A DNA stretch of 54,999 nucleotides from Ignavibacteriales bacterium (GTDB lineage Bacteria; Bacteroidota; Ignavibacteria; UBA10030). Shown in pieces: positions 16,150 through 25,839 of the stretch (its first letter is position 1; each line of letters begins with the position of its first letter). Where the stretch lies: the NCBI GenBank assembly GCA_016193365.1, contig JACPSI010000028.1:1-54999 (forward strand). Direction: 5' to 3'. A program made the translations under genes and the position numbers. The notes beneath the pieces are model-generated. The model ran no database searches. It saw nothing but the letters and a program-made list of their open reading frames with translations, and was not told the DNA's origin.

Positions 16150-18723
16150 ATGAAGTACGAATTCACACACATAGAGAAAAAATGGCAGGACTATTGGCAA
16201 CGTCATGCCACCTTCAGAACTGAAGTCGACGAAAGGAAAAAGAAGCTTTACGTTCTCGACATGTTTCCGTATCCATCGGGATCCGGCCTGCATGTTGGCC
16301 ATCCGGAAGGATACACGGCAACCGATATTTTTTGCCGCTTCAAGCGTATGAAAGGGTTCAATGTCCTGCATCCCATGGGGTGGGACGCCTTCGGACTCCC
16401 CGCCGAGCGATACGCAATGCAAACGAACATTCATCCCCGGATTACAACAGAAGAAAACATCTCGACGTTCAGACGACAGATCAAGTTGTTGGGCCTGAGT
16501 TATGATTGGTCGCGTGAGGTGAACACAACAGACCCCGCGTATTACAAGTGGACCCAATGGATTTTCCTCAAACTTTACAATTCATGGTATGATCGACGTG
16601 TTGAAAAAGCGCGTCCGATCGAAACTCTGGAAGACGAACTAGCGCTCGAGGGCACAAGAAACGTGGATGTTCCTGCTCCGTTTGGCCCCGAAGATTGGAA
16701 GAAGAAAGGGAAGAAGGAAAAACACGATTTTCTCGCGCGATTCCGTCTTACCTACGTTGCAGAGGTACCGGTGAACTGGTGCGAGGGTCTGGGCACGGTT
16801 TTGGCAAACGAAGAGGTGGCAGAGTGGACGGAAAAGGGATACACCGTCGAGCGTCGTCCGATGAAACAGTGGATGATGCGCATTACAGCCTACGCAGAAC
16901 GTCTTCTCCAGGATGCGGAGAGTCTGGACTGGCCCGTTTCCACACTTGAAATGCAGCGTAATTGGATCGGAAAGTCGGAAGGGGCCGAAATCGAGTTTCC
17001 GGTTAAAAGAAGCAACGATCGGATCAAAGTGTTCACGACCCGTCCCGATACAATTTTTGGAGCGACCTTTATGGTATTAGCTCCTGAGAATCCTTTTGTC
17101 CTCCGCGTAACGCCGAACGATCATGTTGTTGAAGTTACGGACTACCAAAAACAAGCGTCGAAGAAAACCGAAATTGAGCGGGGCGCGGAAAGAGGAAAAA
17201 GTGGCGTTTTCACCGGTGGCTACGCCATCAATCCTGCAACAAAGAAAGAAATTCCCATCTGGATTGCGGATTATGTTCTCATGGGATACGGCACAGGTGC
17301 CATCATGGGAGTCCCGGCGCAGGATGAGCGGGATTGGGAGTTCGCAAAAACTTTTGGATTGGATATCATCCGTACCGTTCAGCCTCCGGCAGGGTTTCAG
17401 GGAAAAGAGTATTTGGGAGATGGTCCGGCCATCAACAGCGGGTTACTCGACGGCCTGCATATTGAGCAGGCGAAAAAAAGAATCATCGAGTGGCTTGAAC
17501 AGGAGGAGTGGGGAAGACGTGCTGTTACATACAAGCTGCGCGATTGGCTGTTTTCCCGCCAACGATACTGGGGAGAACCTATACCCATCGTGCATTTGGA
17601 AGATGGAACAATGAAACCGTTAAAGGATGCCGAACTGCCGCTCGAGCTGCCGGAACTTGAAAAATTCCAGCCCAGTGGAACAACAGAATCGCCACTAGCC
17701 CTTGCGACGGACTGGGTTAATATTGTTGACAAAGACACAGGCATGAAAGGCCGACGGGAAACCAACACGATGCCACAATGGGCGGGGTCGTGCTGGTATT
17801 ATCTTCGTTATACCGATTCGGAGAACGCAAAGGAATTCTGCAGCGGTGAAAAGGAAAAATACTGGATGCCGGTCGACGTCTACATAGGCGGAGCCGAGCA
17901 TGCCGTGTTGCACCTTTTATACTCCAGATTTTGGCATAAAGTTCTTTATGATCTGGGCTATGTGAGCACGAAGGAACCGTTTCTGAAGCTTCGTCATCAA
18001 GGAACAATTCTCGGCGAAGATTCGCGCAAAATGTCCAAGTCCCGCGGTAATGTCATCAATCCTGATGATATCGTTGCGCAGCATGGGGCCGATTCCATGA
18101 GGTTGTTTGAAATGTTCATGGGACCTCTCGAGGATGTTAAACCATGGAGCACAAAAGGTGTAGAGGGAGTTTTTCGGTTTCTCAATCGGGTGTGGCGTCT
18201 GTATGTGGCAGAGGATGGCAAGCGTGACCCCTCCATTTCAGACATTCAACCAGACGGAAGCTTTGAACGTTTGTTCCATCAAACAGTCAAAAAAGTAGGC
18301 GAGGACGTCGCTTCGCTCCGTTTCAACACTGCTATTTCACAAATGATGATATTCGTCAACGAGGCGACGAAATTGCAAAAACGTCCCCGTGCCCTCATGG
18401 AACAGTTTGTCCTTTTGTTGTCGCCTTTTGCGCCTCACATTGCAGAAGAGCTTTGGCAAAAACTCGGACATACGAACACTCTTGCGTATGAACCGTGGCC
18501 CGTTTTTGATGCAACCAAAGTTGTCGAGGACACCATTGAGGTTGTCCTTCAGGTCAACGGGAAAGTCAGATCGCGCGTGCTGGTCCCGATGAACACACCG
18601 GAAGATGAGCTTGAAGACCTAGCATTAAAGGACGACAATGTACGCAGGCATCTGGATGGCGGCCGCATTGTAAAGAAAGTTGTGGTAAAAAATAAATTGG
18701 TCAATATCGTTGTTGCAAGGTAA
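16150..18723 (+). CDS. leuS: Leucyl-tRNA synthetase
   Basis: The 857-residue class I synthetase attaches leucine to tRNA-Leu. The HIGH-type motif is in [19 protein letters not shown], and the KMSKS loop is in [18 protein letters not shown]. The CP1 editing domain (about residues 230-420) contains [15 protein letters not shown] and [15 protein letters not shown]. The C-terminal domain ends in [17 protein letters not shown] and KNKLVNIVV. An insertion near residues 155-210 ([20 protein letters not shown] and a Lys-rich stretch) lies before the zinc/editing region; I associate a similar insertion with Bacteroidota enzymes. Length and motifs are otherwise normal. Confidence 0.97.
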   Translation: MKYEFTHIEKKWQDYWQRHATFRTEVDERKKKLYVLDMFPYPSGSGLHVGHPEGYTATDIFCRFKRMKGFNVLHPMGWDAFGLPAERYAMQTNIHPRITTEENISTFRRQIKLLGLSYDWSREVNTTDPAYYKWTQWIFLKLYNSWYDRRVEKARPIETLEDELALEGTRNVDVPAPFGPEDWKKKGKKEKHDFLARFRLTYVAEVPVNWCEGLGTVLANEEVAEWTEKGYTVERRPMKQWMMRITAYAERLLQDAESLDWPVSTLEMQRNWIGKSEGAEIEFPVKRSNDRIKVFTTRPDTIFGATFMVLAPENPFVLRVTPNDHVVEVTDYQKQASKKTEIERGAERGKSGVFTGGYAINPATKKEIPIWIADYVLMGYGTGAIMGVPAQDERDWEFAKTFGLDIIRTVQPPAGFQGKEYLGDGPAINSGLLDGLHIEQAKKRIIEWLEQEEWGRRAVTYKLRDWLFSRQRYWGEPIPIVHLEDGTMKPLKDAELPLELPELEKFQPSGTTESPLALATDWVNIVDKDTGMKGRRETNTMPQWAGSCWYYLRYTDSENAKEFCSGEKEKYWMPVDVYIGGAEHAVLHLLYSRFWHKVLYDLGYVSTKEPFLKLRHQGTILGEDSRKMSKSRGNVINPDDIVAQHGADSMRLFEMFMGPLEDVKPWSTKGVEGVFRFLNRVWRLYVAEDGKRDPSISDIQPDGSFERLFHQTVKKVGEDVASLRFNTAISQMMIFVNEATKLQKRPRALMEQFVLLLSPFAPHIAEELWQKLGHTNTLAYEPWPVFDATKVVEDTIEVVLQVNGKVRSRVLVPMNTPEDELEDLALKDDNVRRHLDGGRIVKKVVVKNKLVNIVVAR

Positions 18724-18732
18724 TCAGGGCCC

Positions 18733-19500
18733 GTGAGCTCCCTCTCCGTCATCGTTATCGTCAGGAATGAAGAAAATAATATCCCGGAATGTCTTGAAGC
18801 TGTGCGTTGGGCAGACGAAATCGTTGTTGTCGACACCGGAAGTACGGATAACACAATTGCGCTGGCAAAAACCTTCACAACAAAAGTGTTCTTTCAACAA
18901 TGGGAAGGATTTGGGGCAGCCAGGAATTTCGCATTGAATCAATGCACGAAAGATTGGGTCCTTTCCGTCGATGCTGACGAGAGAGTGACTCCCGAGTTAA
19001 AGGAAGAAATCAGATTAATTCTACAAAAGAGCGAAGATTCTTTGGCAGGATATGCTGTACCGATCAAAGCCTGTTTTCTTGGAAAATGGATTATGCATTG
19101 CGGCTGGTATCCGGCGTATAAGATAAGGCTCTTTCGTCGGCAAGGGAGTAGGTACTTATCAGAAAGCAAATTGCATGAGGGCATTCAGCTTCAGGGTAAT
19201 GTGCAAAGGCTCAACAATGACCTCCTGCATTACACCGACCCAAACCTTTTCCATTACTTTGAGAAGTTGAATCACTATACGTCGCTTGCCGCAGACCAAT
19301 TAGTACACGAAAAATTGGCGTTCAGAATTTCCCAGCTCCTTGGCCGGCCATTGTGGACATTTTTTAAGATGTATTTCATCCAGGCCGGCTTTCGTGACGG
19401 CATACAAGGTCTTATTCTCTGCGTGCTGTCTTCGTGCTATGTTTTTACCAAATACGCCAAGTTATGGGAACGTACCGCAAACGTGAAAATCTGCAAATAA
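18733..19500 (+). CDS. Family 2 glycosyltransferase (WaaE/KdtX-like)
   Basis: The 255-residue protein has the compact WaaE-type GT2 pattern. It opens with LSVIVIVRNEENNIPECLEAVRWADEIVVVDTGSTD, followed by WEGFGAARNFAL, the metal motif SVDADERV and HEGIQLQGNVQRLNNDLLHY. In enterobacteria such enzymes add a glucose to the lipopolysaccharide inner core. A hydrophobic C-terminal segment (GLILCVLSSCYVFTKYAKLW) may attach it to the membrane. The start is GTG, ten bases after the leuS stop and without a clear ribosome site, so it may depend on leuS transcription. The acceptor is inferred only from the family. Confidence 0.88.
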   Translation: MSSLSVIVIVRNEENNIPECLEAVRWADEIVVVDTGSTDNTIALAKTFTTKVFFQQWEGFGAARNFALNQCTKDWVLSVDADERVTPELKEEIRLILQKSEDSLAGYAVPIKACFLGKWIMHCGWYPAYKIRLFRRQGSRYLSESKLHEGIQLQGNVQRLNNDLLHYTDPNLFHYFEKLNHYTSLAADQLVHEKLAFRISQLLGRPLWTFFKMYFIQAGFRDGIQGLILCVLSSCYVFTKYAKLWERTANVKICK

Positions 19501-19516
19501 CGTTGCCCGGATCTCA

Positions 19517-19804
19517 ATGACACCCGAAGAGAAGAAAATAGCGTTGTTCGGCGGCCTTCTCTTGATGATTCATTCCGCTGCAATGCAGCAACTGGGCAAG
19601 GTCAAGAACCCGATCACCGACAAGATTGAGAGGGATCTCGAGCAAGCTCAAATGAGCATCGATATGCTGGATATGATTGCGGAAAAAACAAAAGGAAATC
19701 TCACTGAGGACGAAGCGAAACTCCTGAAAACGCTTTTGCAGGAACTGAAATTAAATTACGTCGATGAAGCTGCAAAAAGCCAATCTCAACCTGGCACTAC
19801 ATAA
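19517..19804 (+). CDS. DUF1844 family protein
   Basis: The 95-residue product begins with a short hydrophobic helix (KIALFGGLLLMIHSAAMQQLG). It then has the family segment LEQAQMSIDMLDMIAEKTKGNLTEDEAKLLKTLLQELKLNYV. DUF1844 proteins are small, mostly helical and of unknown function, widely found next to housekeeping genes. The stop codon shares one base with the NAD kinase start (TAATG), so the two are probably translated together. No catalytic residues stand out. Confidence 0.82.
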   Translation: MTPEEKKIALFGGLLLMIHSAAMQQLGKVKNPITDKIERDLEQAQMSIDMLDMIAEKTKGNLTEDEAKLLKTLLQELKLNYVDEAAKSQSQPGTT

Positions 19805-20694
19805 TGAAATTCGGAATAGCCGGTAACCTCACAAAAGAAGGGCTGCCCGCCGTTGTTGAGTCCCTCATCAACCGCTTTGAAACAAACGGTGTCCCCTACG
19901 TGGTTCATGACGACCTTGCCCGTCGTGTACAAAAATCCTTGAAACATCTTCGTATTCGCAGGTCGGCGCTCGTCTCAGAGAAAAAACTGGCCTCTTCGTG
20001 CGATATGATCATTTCGCTGGGTGGCGACGGCACCATTCTTATGACGGCAAGGCTGGCGGGCGCAAAAGGCACGCCAATTCTGGGAATCAACCTCGGAAAG
20101 CTCGGCTTCCTTGCGGAGGTCTCACTCGGGGAGCTGGACGAATGTATTTCCGAAATTCTCGACAAAAAGTACCGTGTGCAGGATAGGATGATGTTGGATG
20201 CCCGCGTCGCAGGCCTCAAACAGTCTTTTGTCGCGCTTAATGACATTGTCGTGGACAAGTTTGGCTCATCCCGGGTGATAGACTTCGACACATTCGTCAA
20301 CGATGAATATCTGGCGACCTTTACGGGAGACGGAATTATCCTCTCAACCCCGACAGGATCGACAGCATATGCGCTTGCCAACGGAGGCCCGATCGTCACA
20401 CCGACGAATCATCTGATTGTCATCAGTCCGATTTGCCCGCACACCTTGACCGCACGGCCGGTGATTGTACCGGAGAATTCGCGGATCGACATTCGGATAA
20501 ACAGGGCGGCCGAGAAGATTCATATCACTGCGGACGGGCAGGTGGAAGAGCTGGTTTCAGCGCCTGTTACCGTTTCCGTTAAGCGGTCGGAATATACAGC
20601 TAAGCTTGTAAAAAGGCTCAACACAAATTACTATCAGGTGTTGCGCGAGAAACTTCATTGGGGGAGGGATGTGAGGCTTCAATCCCGCGATTAG
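19804..20694 (+). CDS. nadK: NAD kinase
   Basis: The 296-residue enzyme phosphorylates NAD to NADP. The diagnostic GGDGT is at residues 73-77 (ISLGGDGTILMTARL). It is followed by GINLGKLGFLAEV, the DGIILSTPTGSTAYALANGGPI block that binds NAD, and PICPHTLTARPVIVP. Length fits the family. It is translationally coupled to the DUF1844 gene upstream. At its 3' end the stop codon overlaps the stop of the convergent cytochrome-like gene by sharing bases in TTAG (20691-20694), leaving no room for a separate terminator. Confidence 0.96.
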   Translation: MKFGIAGNLTKEGLPAVVESLINRFETNGVPYVVHDDLARRVQKSLKHLRIRRSALVSEKKLASSCDMIISLGGDGTILMTARLAGAKGTPILGINLGKLGFLAEVSLGELDECISEILDKKYRVQDRMMLDARVAGLKQSFVALNDIVVDKFGSSRVIDFDTFVNDEYLATFTGDGIILSTPTGSTAYALANGGPIVTPTNHLIVISPICPHTLTARPVIVPENSRIDIRINRAAEKIHITADGQVEELVSAPVTVSVKRSEYTAKLVKRLNTNYYQVLREKLHWGRDVRLQSRD

Positions 20695-21119
20695 TTGTTG
20701 GCCGCCCCTTCGTTAATCCACTTTTTGATTCCGTCTATTTGGTTCTTGTTGAGAGGTGTTCGATTCAGCGGCATTTGCGGTTGAACCCTGCCGTCGATCC
20801 TCTGTACTAGCAGCGAATTCTCGCCCTCCATCGCGACGACGAGCCGCGTCGGATGATTCATCAGCTTAGTGTACGACGGCGTTTCCAGATTCAAACCGCC
20901 TTGCGACGCCCTGCCGTGGCATGTGGATAATGCACATCCCTGTTGAAAGAGTGGCTCAAGATGTTGTGAATAGCTGACATTTGAATCGGGAAAAACAACA
21001 TTAACCGGCTGGTTGACGATGTTGTCTTCGCATCCGCTCGATAAAGAGATTGCGAAGGAACTCAGAAGAAAGAAGAAGTATAGCAAAGAGTTTTTTCGTG
21101 ACTGATGCATTGGACTCAT
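20691..21119 (-). CDS. Small lipoprotein with a CX4CH cytochrome-like domain
   Basis: The 142-residue protein has a signal peptide ending in a lipobox at Cys30 (SLSSGC) and one cytochrome-like module. C62-x4-C67-H68 (CALSTCH) is followed by QMPLN (Met116) and the helix IDGIKKWINEGA. The same order of motifs appears in the lipoprotein at 2695-3987 (RMPLN and a WIINGA end), so the two domains are clearly related. Haem attachment to CX4CH is inferred, since most c-type sites are CX2CH. A partner could be an extracytoplasmic oxidoreductase, but none is adjacent. It converges on nadK. Confidence 0.8.
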   Translation of the reverse strand: MSPMHQSRKNSLLYFFFLLSSFAISLSSGCEDNIVNQPVNVVFPDSNVSYSQHLEPLFQQGCALSTCHGRASQGGLNLETPSYTKLMNHPTRLVVAMEGENSLLVQRIDGRVQPQMPLNRTPLNKNQIDGIKKWINEGAANN

Positions 21120-21164
21120 TGTTCCAAAATATTGAAAACTTCTGCGGCCTGCAACGTATCAACA

Positions 21165-21195
21165 TTGATTTTGCATCAAGTGTTCCATATATTTG
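21165..21195 (+). promoter_or_regulatory. Promoter of tRNA-Ala
   Basis: TTG (21165-21167), 20 bases, then TATATTTG (21188-21195), a full match to the Bacteroidota TAnnTTTG element. It lies 10 bases before the tRNA. Confidence 0.7.
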
Positions 21196-21205
21196 TTTTC
21201 ATCCC

Positions 21206-21278
21206 GGGGCTGTAGCTCAGCTGGGAGAGCGCGTGAATGGCATTCACGAGGTCACGGGTTCGATCCCCGTCAGCTCCA
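21206..21278 (+). tRNA. tRNA-Ala (anticodon GGC)
   Basis: A 73-base cloverleaf. The acceptor GGGGCTG pairs with CAGCTCC, with GCTC/GAGC as the D stem. The anticodon stem CGTGA/TCACG carries loop ATGGCAT (anticodon GGC), and the T loop contains TTCGATC. The CCA end is not encoded. It reads GCC and GCU alanine codons. Confidence 0.95.
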
Positions 21279-21281
21279 CGC

Positions 21282-21313
21282 AAAAAAGGACAATCATGCG
21301 GTTGTCCTTTTTT
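21282..21313 (+). terminator. Rho-independent terminator after tRNA-Ala
   Basis: A-rich arm plus GGACAA (21282-21293) pairs perfectly with TTGTCC plus six T residues (21302-21313) around an 8-base loop. The symmetric A and T tracts mean it could work on both strands. Confidence 0.9.
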
Positions 21314-21331
21314 CATTAGTTGTATTGAACT

Positions 21332-21667
21332 ATGACTGCAACACAAATCAAACTCGACAAACTGGACGAACTGTCTGTCAAATGGAGCGACGGACATGAT
21401 AGCCGCATAACATTGAGAACACTCAGGGATTCCTGCCCCTGTGCTTCCTGCCAGGGCGAGACGGTGCTCCTTAGAACATACGAGCCTCTCCCATCACCGG
21501 AGCTGCCGGGAAAGTACAATCTGAAACAAGTTCAACAAGTAGGGCATTATGCTATTCAGTTATTCTGGGCTGACGGCCACGCAACGGGAATTTACACGTG
21601 GGAACGGCTCCGTTCCCTTTGCGAATGCCCGATTTGTTCTGAAAAGCCACATACAGGTGCCACATGA
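21332..21667 (+). CDS. DUF971 family protein
   Basis: The 111-residue product matches the DUF971 fold, also found at the N-terminus of gamma-butyrobetaine hydroxylase-like proteins. The segment LSVKWSDGHDSRITLRTLRDSCPCASCQ is followed by VGHYAIQLFWADGHATGIYTWERLRSLC. Cysteines in CPCASC and CECPIC could bind zinc or an iron-sulphur centre. In other bacteria this family is often found near iron-sulphur assembly genes, but here it sits ahead of an MsbA-like exporter. Its own activity is unknown. Confidence 0.85.
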   Translation: MTATQIKLDKLDELSVKWSDGHDSRITLRTLRDSCPCASCQGETVLLRTYEPLPSPELPGKYNLKQVQQVGHYAIQLFWADGHATGIYTWERLRSLCECPICSEKPHTGAT

Positions 21668-21724
21668 CCTTCCTGTGGAGTCTTTCATTGAAAATTCCTG
21701 CAAAAAACGGTAAGTTTTGCACCG

Positions 21725-23575
21725 ATGAACCCCTCTAGAATCTTCTTCAGACTCCTCACATACTTTGTGCAATACAAATGGCGTATCGCGGCAGGACTTG
21801 TCTCTGTCGCTGTCATGAGTCTTTCAGACACGATCTCGGCTTTTCTCGTTGCCCGTCTGTTCGACTTCCTCCTGGTCATCGGCGACCAGGTGAAGAACGG
21901 TAAGGAGATTGTTGCGACCGTTCCTTTGGAATTCTTCGGATACGTCGTGAATACTTTTGCGGTTCAGGGAAAAGACGAAGGCTTCTGGCTTATCATGAAA
22001 TTCGCCGTTGCGGTAACGGCCATCATCATTATCAAAGTATGTTTTGTGTATGCCCGCGAGTATGTGATGAGTTCCGCTCAGCAAAAGATTTTGATGAAAT
22101 TCAGGACTGACCTGTTCGACACTGTGGTTATGCTCCCTATACGGTATTTCGACCGAAACAAAACCGGATACATCATGTCCCGAATCACCAACGATGTCAA
22201 CGCACTGGAGCAGTCTTTAGGGATGATCGTCGAGATTTCACAAAACATTGTTTACACTGTCATTTTCGGCATTGCCTTGTTTCTCACAAATTGGCAACTG
22301 GCCTTGTTTACGTTGATTCTTTTTGCTGCTTCCGGTGAAATTTCTAGAAAATTCGGTGACAGGATCCGGACTTTTAGCCATTCGTTTACCAATACGCTTG
22401 CCGATATTTCTTCCTTTCTCCAAGAAAAGATCGCAGCCATTCGCATCGTGAAATCCTTTACGCGGGAAGAATTCGAAAAAGACGCCTTCAGGCAGAAAGT
22501 CGGTTCGAATTACCATTACTCGATGAAAATCACGCGTGTCGTTGCCCTCTTAAGCCCAACCAACGAGTTCTTCAATACAGTCGTGACAACACTTTTTGTC
22601 GTCTTCACGGGCTTCTTGTTCTTTCAGGGCTCCATGACGATGGAGATGATGATACGATTCTTGCTACTTGTAACGTTTGTAGCAAAGCCGGTCAAAGCTC
22701 TCGGTGAAAGTGCTGCAAGGATCCAAAAAACGCTGGTATCGGCTGGCTATGTGTTTGAAATTCTCGATCTTGAAAAAGAGAAGCACGCCACAGAGATGGG
22801 GAAGCAGATCATTGAACGAGGTGAGGTTGAGTTCAAGAATGTGGCTTTTACCTATAACGGGGAGTTGGAGGCGCTCAGCGGGATCAGTTTTGTGGCAAGA
22901 AGCGGCGAGAAAGTTGCACTCGTGGGGCCCAGCGGTAGCGGGAAAAGCACTCTCATCAATCTTATCCCGCGCTTTTATGAAATAACCAGCGGCTCCATAC
23001 ACATCGACGGATCAAATACGCGTGAGTTTGGGTTCGTGAATCTCCGTGCCCAAATAGCTGTCGTGCCTCAGGATGTGACGCTTTTTGCGGGTTCAATTTA
23101 CGACAACATTCGGTATGGACGGCTCGAAGCATCTGAGGCCGATGTTGTCAGCGCGGCAAAAGCAGCCAACGCTCACCAGTTTATTGAAGCTCTGGCACAA
23201 GGATACCATACAGAGATTGGCGAACGCGGCGTTCAGCTTTCCGGAGGGCAACGCCAAAGAATCGCTATCGCGCGCGCGATTCTGAGGGATCCAAAAATCC
23301 TCCTCCTCGACGAAGCCACATCCGCTCTCGATACAGAATCGGAAATGGCCGTACAGGAGGCACTCGACCGTCTCATGAAAGGCCGGACTTCGTTTATTAT
23401 AGCCCACAGATTGTCCACGGTTCACCATTGCGACCGCATCCTGGTTCTTGACCATGGGAAGATCGTCGAAAGCGGCACACATGAACAGCTGATGCAAAGC
23501 GGAAATGGCCTTTACAAAAGACTGTACTCCCTCCAGTTCGCCGACGAGCGCACATACGCGAAAACCGAGATTTAA
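21725..23575 (+). CDS. msbA: MsbA-like lipid A/lipopolysaccharide ABC exporter
   Basis: The 616-residue half-transporter has an N-terminal six-helix membrane domain (residues 1-340) and a C-terminal ATPase. Walker A is VGPSGSGKST, the Q loop is VVPQDVTLFAGSIYDNI, the signature LSGGQRQRIAIARAIL, Walker B ILLLDEATSALD, and the H loop IIAHRLSTV. An exporter of this type flips lipid A-core across the inner membrane. The gene symbol rests on family pattern and on the two GT9 enzymes and O-antigen ligase directly behind it. The next gene starts immediately after its stop, so these four form one unit. Confidence 0.88.
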   Translation: MNPSRIFFRLLTYFVQYKWRIAAGLVSVAVMSLSDTISAFLVARLFDFLLVIGDQVKNGKEIVATVPLEFFGYVVNTFAVQGKDEGFWLIMKFAVAVTAIIIIKVCFVYAREYVMSSAQQKILMKFRTDLFDTVVMLPIRYFDRNKTGYIMSRITNDVNALEQSLGMIVEISQNIVYTVIFGIALFLTNWQLALFTLILFAASGEISRKFGDRIRTFSHSFTNTLADISSFLQEKIAAIRIVKSFTREEFEKDAFRQKVGSNYHYSMKITRVVALLSPTNEFFNTVVTTLFVVFTGFLFFQGSMTMEMMIRFLLLVTFVAKPVKALGESAARIQKTLVSAGYVFEILDLEKEKHATEMGKQIIERGEVEFKNVAFTYNGELEALSGISFVARSGEKVALVGPSGSGKSTLINLIPRFYEITSGSIHIDGSNTREFGFVNLRAQIAVVPQDVTLFAGSIYDNIRYGRLEASEADVVSAAKAANAHQFIEALAQGYHTEIGERGVQLSGGQRQRIAIARAILRDPKILLLDEATSALDTESEMAVQEALDRLMKGRTSFIIAHRLSTVHHCDRILVLDHGKIVESGTHEQLMQSGNGLYKRLYSLQFADERTYAKTEI

Positions 23576-24697
23576 ATGGTTTCGCTGAAGACGATTGAGC
23601 TCCTTTATCGCCGGGTTCTCCTGCGTTTTCTGAGGATGTTGTTTAGCAAGAAACGAACTCTTCCTGCCCACATCGATTATAATTCCTGCACTTTTCTTTT
23701 CCTTCGCCAGGACCTCATTGGCGATGCATTGATATCCACGCCGTTATTGCATGCGCTCAAGGGGAGATATCCCGGCGCACAGCTGGACGTCCTCATGAGT
23801 CCAAAGAACCACTTTGTTCTTTCCAACGACCCGGTCATAAGAAACAGGCTTGTGTACACGAAGTCCGTTGTCGAGACTTTTGTTCTGTTGCAGAAAGTAC
23901 GAGGGAGCGCTTATGACTTCATTGTCGACCTCATCGACAACAAATCAACAACGTCCACGTTGTGGTGTTTGTTGGGCGGAGCCCGGTTCCGCGTCGGGCT
24001 GGCAAAAGAAAACGATTTTTGTTACGACGTTGTCGTGCCTCTGCTGCCGAAAAAAAAGTTCCACGTCGCTGACCGGACAGCGAATCTTCTGACTGCCTTT
24101 GGAATTGACCCGACCAACGAAGAACTACGCATCTTTTACAAGCCAGCACAGGAAGCAGAGACTTTCGCAGACCAATTTTGGGCACATCTCAGAACCGAAG
24201 CTAAACCGGTTATTGGCATCAATATTTCGGCTGGAGCGTCTTACAGGATGTGGTGGGGAGAAAACTGCCGCGATTTCATGCGCACAATCATGAAAAAATT
24301 TCCTGGATGGAAAATACTCATCCTTTCTTTGCCCTCGGATCGTTCCAAAGCGGAAGAAGTTGCCCATGCGGTTCCAGGGTCAATCCTTGCGCCAGTGACA
24401 CCCACCTTCGATCACGCCGCAGCGCTTGTAAAACGAATGGACTTCCTTGTTACGCCGGCCACTTCCATCTGCCAGGTGGCAGGAGCCTTTAACGTTCCCT
24501 CTGTCGTGCTGTATCCAAACCTCGCCGTCCTCCATGGACATCTGTGGGAGCCTTATCGATCGGACACAGAAAGTCTCGCGGCACATGTGGACGATATTGA
24601 CACAATACCCTCTCAAGACGTTGTCAACGCGCTGGAGCGTCTTGTGTCGCTTCATCCTCACGCGGGGAAGAAAACCATGCTTGCCCGTCAGGCATGA
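23576..24697 (+). CDS. GT9 family glycosyltransferase (heptosyltransferase-like), first copy
   Basis: The 373-residue protein has the GT9 layout: FLFLRQDLIGDALISTPLLHALKGRYPGAQLDVL near the N-terminus, YDFIVDLIDNKSTTS, the sugar-binding ISAGASYRMW region and PATSICQVAGAFNVPSVVLYP. The first helix (LLYRRVLLRFLRMLF) is amphipathic and could contact the membrane. It begins at the base after the msbA stop, with no space for a ribosome site, so it is probably translated by re-initiation. It likely adds a heptose or related sugar to the lipopolysaccharide core. The stop overlaps the next GT9 gene (ATGA). Confidence 0.88.
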   Translation: MVSLKTIELLYRRVLLRFLRMLFSKKRTLPAHIDYNSCTFLFLRQDLIGDALISTPLLHALKGRYPGAQLDVLMSPKNHFVLSNDPVIRNRLVYTKSVVETFVLLQKVRGSAYDFIVDLIDNKSTTSTLWCLLGGARFRVGLAKENDFCYDVVVPLLPKKKFHVADRTANLLTAFGIDPTNEELRIFYKPAQEAETFADQFWAHLRTEAKPVIGINISAGASYRMWWGENCRDFMRTIMKKFPGWKILILSLPSDRSKAEEVAHAVPGSILAPVTPTFDHAAALVKRMDFLVTPATSICQVAGAFNVPSVVLYPNLAVLHGHLWEPYRSDTESLAAHVDDIDTIPSQDVVNALERLVSLHPHAGKKTMLARQA

Positions 24698-25839
24698 AAG
24701 CTGTTCTGCAAAAAATCGAATGGATATTCCGGCATACGGTCGTGTATCCTTTGTTCCGCATCCTATTCCGCAACAAACAGTACGCCTCCCCGATAAATCT
24801 TGACTCAGTTCGATCAATCCTCATCCTTCGATTCGACAAAATTGGTGATATGATCGTCACAAAACCGATCTTCCGGCTGTTGAAGAAGCGGAACCCGCGA
24901 TTGATTATCGGCGTAGTCACGAGCCCGTCAAACTCTGAAATAATCAAGAATGATAGAAACGTAGACAAGCGATATGTACTGTATGCAAATCCATTGAAGT
25001 TGTTCAAGGAACTTGTAGGCGCGCGAAAGTCAAAATATGACGTTGTCGTGAACTTTATTTTTAATCGAACAACTTCCGCGGCTTTAATTGCAAATTTTAT
25101 CTGCCCCAAGGGCATCAAGGTGGGTCAGGGAGCAAAGAAATACGAGTTTTATTTTAATACAATGGTTGAACTGCCCCGATCAGAATTGCATATGGTGGAA
25201 ATCCTTGCGTACTACGTGGCAAACGTCTTTCAGGTTCACATTGGAGAGGAAGAACTCGATCTCTATTTTGACATTGACGAAAAATCGAGGGAAGCGGTTG
25301 AGCGCTCTTTCAGGGAACAGGATGCAGCTGTGTTGGCCGGGAGAAACAGAAGATTTCTTGTTTTTAATATATCCGCACGGGAACCGGTCAAAAGAATATC
25401 CATCGATCAGGCCGTAACTGTCGCTCGTTATCTGACGCAGGAAAGAGAACTCTACACAGTTCTTATCTGCGCGCCTGAAGATTTTGAAATGACGAGAATG
25501 GTTGCTGACACAGTTCGATCCTCACGATGTCTCATGTTCCCGCAGTCAGGAAGCGCGCCACTTATTCATATTGCTGCTCTGCTCGAAAAGGCATTGTGCG
25601 TTATCACTCCAGATACCTCTATCGTTCATCTCGCCTCTGCCGTAAAGACTCCCGTTCTCGCCTTCTTTACTCCCCTTTTGAGCAACCGAGAATGGATGCC
25701 GTTTCGCGTCGCCCACGATATTCTGATAGCAAATGAAGGAAAGCCCGTTTCATCCATCTCTGCGAGCGAACTGAAGCGCGGCATTAACGAATTCCTCAGT
25801 AAAGTTGAATTTGGAATCGACCAGGAGGAACGCGTCTGA
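24694..25839 (+). CDS. GT9 family glycosyltransferase (heptosyltransferase-like), second copy
   Basis: The 381-residue protein has the same architecture as the gene before it. Both start with an amphipathic helix (WIFRHTVVYPLFRILF here), then IGDMIVTKPIFRLLKKRNPRL, YDVVVNFIFNRTTSAALIAN, FNISAREPVKRISIDQAV and ITPDTSIVHLASAVKTPVLAFFTP. The second half contains the donor-binding GT-B domain. Tandem similar enzymes usually add successive core sugars. The strong AGGAGG near its 3' end (25823-25828) appears to serve the next gene, which would start by overlapping this stop codon. Confidence 0.88.
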   Translation: MKAVLQKIEWIFRHTVVYPLFRILFRNKQYASPINLDSVRSILILRFDKIGDMIVTKPIFRLLKKRNPRLIIGVVTSPSNSEIIKNDRNVDKRYVLYANPLKLFKELVGARKSKYDVVVNFIFNRTTSAALIANFICPKGIKVGQGAKKYEFYFNTMVELPRSELHMVEILAYYVANVFQVHIGEEELDLYFDIDEKSREAVERSFREQDAAVLAGRNRRFLVFNISAREPVKRISIDQAVTVARYLTQERELYTVLICAPEDFEMTRMVADTVRSSRCLMFPQSGSAPLIHIAALLEKALCVITPDTSIVHLASAVKTPVLAFFTPLLSNREWMPFRVAHDILIANEGKPVSSISASELKRGINEFLSKVEFGIDQEERV

